DNA of 64,000 nt. Source: Georgenia sp. TF02-10. GTDB taxonomy: Bacteria; Actinomycetota; Actinomycetes; Actinomycetales; Actinomycetaceae. The notes under the pieces were generated by a model. It was given only the letters and a program-made list of their open reading frames with translations, did not search any database and was not told the DNA's origin. The translations under genes and the position numbers were made by a program. Below are positions 62,077 to 64,000 of this stretch, piece by piece; the first letter of the stretch is position 1; each line of letters begins with the position of its first letter. The stretch is taken from assembly GCF_022759505.1 (NCBI RefSeq), contig NZ_CP094289.1, positions 620,001-684,000 on the forward strand, read 5' to 3'.

Positions 62077-62559
62077 CTACGCCGCGGCGGCGCCGGTGAC
62101 CTCGTCGAGGTAGTGCTCGTACTCCGGCAGGGTGCCGTCGAGCACGGGGACCTGCACCTCGGTCCCGCCCACGCCGGACGCGCCCACGGTGGCCGGCAGC
62201 ATGCTGCCCGGCACGGCCTCGACGTCGACCGTCACCCCCTCCTCGGACAGGCGGACCGTCTCGTCGGCGCCGACCCGGACCGGGACCTCCGCGCCGGCCT
62301 CGCCGAACCGGAGGCTGACCTCGGCGTCCTCCCCGGAGTGGTTCACCACGGCGCCCAGGACGTGCGCCGGGGCACCCTCGCCCTCGGTGAGGACGAGGAG
62401 GTTCTCCACCCGGACCTCCTCGGTCAGCCCCACCCGGACGCCGTCGCTGGGGGCGTAGGAGTACTGCGTGGTGATGGGGTTGCTGGCGGAGCAGCCGCCG
62501 AGCGTCGCGGCGACCCCGAGGCAAGCGGCGGCGAGCAGCCGGGAACGTGCGTGAGCCAC
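62077..62559 (-). CDS. Putative lipoprotein
   Basis: 160 aa from GTG 62559, with GGAGAGG upstream. A signal peptide with lipobox LGGC (Cys23) precedes a beta-rich domain (VGLTEEVRVENLLVLTEGEG, then VVNHSGEDAEVSLRFG) resembling DUF461/copper-chaperone-like folds. Function unknown. Convergent with regX3. Confidence 0.88.
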   Translation of the reverse strand: MAHARSRLLAAACLGVAATLGGCSASNPITTQYSYAPSDGVRVGLTEEVRVENLLVLTEGEGAPAHVLGAVVNHSGEDAEVSLRFGEAGAEVPVRVGADETVRLSEEGVTVDVEAVPGSMLPATVGASGVGGTEVQVPVLDGTLPEYEHYLDEVTGAAAA

Positions 62560-62655
62560 GAGGCCTCTCCTTCGTCGGTACCGGGAGCCGCGGCACCGGC
62601 CCCAGCCGGAGCGTACCGGCTACCGCTGGGCGGGCACCCCGCGCACGCGCCCACG

Positions 62656-62853
62656 GGCCCGACGGCGGCCCGGCAGGTCGCCTTCACCGGGCCTGACGGC
62701 GGCCCGGTAGGGGGCCTTCACCGGGTCCGTCGGCGGCTGGGCAGGTGGCCTCCACCGGCCCGTCGGCGGCTGGGCGGGTGGCCCCCACCGGCCCCGACGG
62801 CGGCTGGGCAGGTGACCTCTACCGTCCCGACGGCGGCCCGGAAGACGGTCCGG
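62656..62853. repeat. About six 34-bp tandem repeats
   Basis: Imperfect units of the type CACCGGGTCCGTCGGCGGCT plus GGGCAGGTGGCCT-like ends run head to tail upstream of carD, ending about 60 bp before its -10. Confidence 0.8.
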
Positions 62854-62893
62854 ACGAGCCCGCCGGGCGCCGTCGGCCCGTCCAAGATCCCGC

Positions 62894-62922
62894 GGAATCT
62901 CGCCGTTTCTGCGTGGTAGACT
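62894..62922 (+). promoter_or_regulatory. carD promoter region
   Basis: TAGACT (62917-62922) is a good -10. GGAAT at 62894-62898, 17 bp before GTAG, resembles the -35 of SigR/SigE-type promoters, though the GTT-type -10 core is imperfect. The leader of about 25 nt contains AAGGAG. Confidence 0.45.
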
Positions 62923-62954
62923 AGGTGCCCTCACGACCCAAGGAGCAACTCGAC

Positions 62955-63437
62955 ATGACCTTCGCTGTCGGCGAGACCGTCGTCTACCCGCACCATGGAG
63001 CCGCCCTCATCGAGGACATCTCGACCCGGGTCATCCGCGGGGAGGAGAAGCTCTACCTGCACCTGCGGGTCGCCCAGGGAGACCTCTCCATCCAGGTCCC
63101 GGCGGAGAACGTCGACCTCGTCGGGGTCCGCGACGTCGTCGGCAAGGAGGGCCTGGAGCGCGTCTTCGAGGTGCTCCGCGCCCCCTACACCGAGGAGCCG
63201 ACCAACTGGTCGCGCCGGTACAAGGCCAACGTCGAGAAGATCGCGTCCGGCGACGTGATCAAGGTCGCCGAGGTCGTGCGCGACCTGTCCCGGCGCGACT
63301 CCGACCGGGGCCTGTCCGCGGGCGAGAAGCGCATGCTCGCCAAGGCCCGCCAGATCCTCGTCTCCGAGCTCGCGCTGGCCGAGAAGACCGAGGAGGTCCG
63401 GGCCGAGGCCATGCTGGACGAGGTCCTCGCCTCCTGA
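62955..63437 (+). CDS. carD: CarD-family transcription regulator
   Basis: 160 aa from ATG 62955, with AAGGAG 11 nt upstream. The N-terminal RNA polymerase-interacting Tudor-like domain ([17 protein letters not shown]) and the C-terminal DNA-binding helices ([20 protein letters not shown], then [16 protein letters not shown]) match mycobacterial CarD, which stabilises open complexes. Followed 31 nt later by ispD, the usual actinobacterial order. Confidence 0.97.
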   Translation: MTFAVGETVVYPHHGAALIEDISTRVIRGEEKLYLHLRVAQGDLSIQVPAENVDLVGVRDVVGKEGLERVFEVLRAPYTEEPTNWSRRYKANVEKIASGDVIKVAEVVRDLSRRDSDRGLSAGEKRMLAKARQILVSELALAEKTEEVRAEAMLDEVLAS

Positions 63438-63468
63438 CGCCGCGGCACCGACCGCGGCGCGCCCGCCG

Positions 63469-64000
63469 ATGACCAGCGCGGCCGTCCTCACCGCCGCCGG
63501 CTCCGGGACCCGGCTCGGCACACCCGTCCCGAAGGCGCTCGTCCCGCTCGACGGGGTCCCCCTGGTCCTGCACGCCGCCCGCGGCCTGGCCGACGCCGGC
63601 TGCCTGGGCGCCGTCGTCCTCACCGTCCCCGCCGGCCACGTCGCCGCCTTCGCCGAGCTCTTCCCCGACGGCCGGGTGCCCGGCACCGCGCTGCCCGTCA
63701 CGGTGGTCCCCGGCGGCCCCACCCGGCAGGCCTCGGTCGCGGCGGGGCTGGCCGCCCTCCCGGACGCCGTCGACGTCGTCCTGGTGCACGACGCCGCCCG
63801 GTGCCTCACCCCGCCGGCGCTGGTCCGGGCGGTGGAGGCGGCCGTGCGCGGCGGGCACCGCGCCGTCGTGCCGGCCCTGCCCGTCACCGACACCGTCAAG
63901 CGGGTCGGGCCGCCGGACGCCGCCGGCGCCGAGCCGGTCCTGGCCACCCCGGACCGCGGGGCGCTGCGCGCCGTGCAGACCCCGCAGGGGTTCGACCGCG
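63469..64000 (+). CDS. ispD: 2-C-methyl-D-erythritol 4-phosphate cytidylyltransferase (3' end missing)
   Basis: Starts at ATG 63469 and stays open to the right edge (about 177 residues). Motifs: LTAAGSGTRLG...PKALVPLDG (CTP-binding loop), GGPTRQASVAAGL, VHDAARCLTP, PVTDTVKRV and VQTPQGF. It makes CDP-ME in the MEP isoprenoid pathway. The window cuts it before the stop. It follows carD closely and is probably co-transcribed. Confidence 0.96.
   Translation, partial: MTSAAVLTAAGSGTRLGTPVPKALVPLDGVPLVLHAARGLADAGCLGAVVLTVPAGHVAAFAELFPDGRVPGTALPVTVVPGGPTRQASVAAGLAALPDAVDVVLVHDAARCLTPPALVRAVEAAVRGGHRAVVPALPVTDTVKRVGPPDAAGAEPVLATPDRGALRAVQTPQGFDR

Larger units (their letters stand above)
62560..62954. 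other. Gap before carD with 34-bp minisatellite
   Basis: 395 bp without genes. Most of it is the repeat tract at 62656-62853, followed by the carD promoter. Confidence 0.7.

Overview
The window is very GC-rich, tightly packed and clearly actinobacterial. It carries Wbl/WhiB, Lsr2, CarD, SenX3-RegX3, an Ssd/Tad neighbourhood and class A PBP genes of actinobacterial type. From established knowledge, much of the gene content resembles the Mycobacterium tuberculosis region around Rv3644c-Rv3683: topA, holB, helicase, Tad genes, acs, an EphE-like hydrolase, nth, crp, RidA, whiB4, ponA2 and a metallophosphoesterase. My inference is a Micrococcales bacterium such as a Georgenia- or Cellulomonas-like organism; the sequence alone does not fix the species.

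Region 1 (1-9.0 kb) looks like accessory DNA, with visibly lower GC than the rest. It holds the Hen1-Pnkp RNA-repair cassette (Hen1 is cut by the left edge), an orphan addiction-module antitoxin, a BceAB-like ABC exporter, a decayed NUDIX fragment, tRNA-Pro(CGG) with its terminator, and an Xre-RES toxin-antitoxin pair with a palindromic operator. The sequence beside the tRNA 3' end has a diverged second copy just after Pnkp, which may mark an old insertion.

Region 2 (9.0-24.3 kb) is core: metallophosphoesterase and PonA-type PBP (translationally coupled, with a probable CTG start), WhiB4-like regulator, DUF4177 and RidA proteins, Crp, endonuclease III, an alpha/beta hydrolase lacking its nucleophile, AzlCD, acetyl-CoA synthetase, a repeat-bearing membrane protein, a degenerate Fic-like protein, a YeiH-type transporter and an HTH protein. 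A perfect 66-bp palindrome lies upstream of acs.

Region 3 (24.6-32.6 kb) is the actinobacterial helicase/secretion neighbourhood: Ssd, TadA, TadB, TadC, a DUF4244 pilin-like peptide, two TadE-like proteins and, convergently, a DECH helicase. TadB and TadC are broken by four one-base deficits, all at short C or G runs.

Region 4 (32.8-45.6 kb) has a proton-pumping pyrophosphatase, a BCCT transporter, a methyltransferase, a PRC-barrel/DUF2382 stress protein, GNAT, back-to-back truncated MFS and LacI pseudogenes, SDR, DUF2071, an unusual 101-bp tandem repeat with CTCCGGAG palindromes, and a PAP2 phosphatase.

Region 5 (45.9-64 kb) is housekeeping: topA, a POT peptide transporter, a membrane-anchored hypothetical protein, an oxidoreductase, tmk-holB, a TAP-like lipoprotein hydrolase, tRNA-Thr(CGT), a large gene-free stretch, a small membrane protein, lsr2, gpmA, phoU divergent from senX3-regX3, a lipoprotein, carD and ispD (cut by the right edge). 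At least 14 genes across regions 2-5 have a TANNNT box 6-7 nt before the start codon, as expected for leaderless mRNAs. Many intergenic gaps carry short minisatellites.
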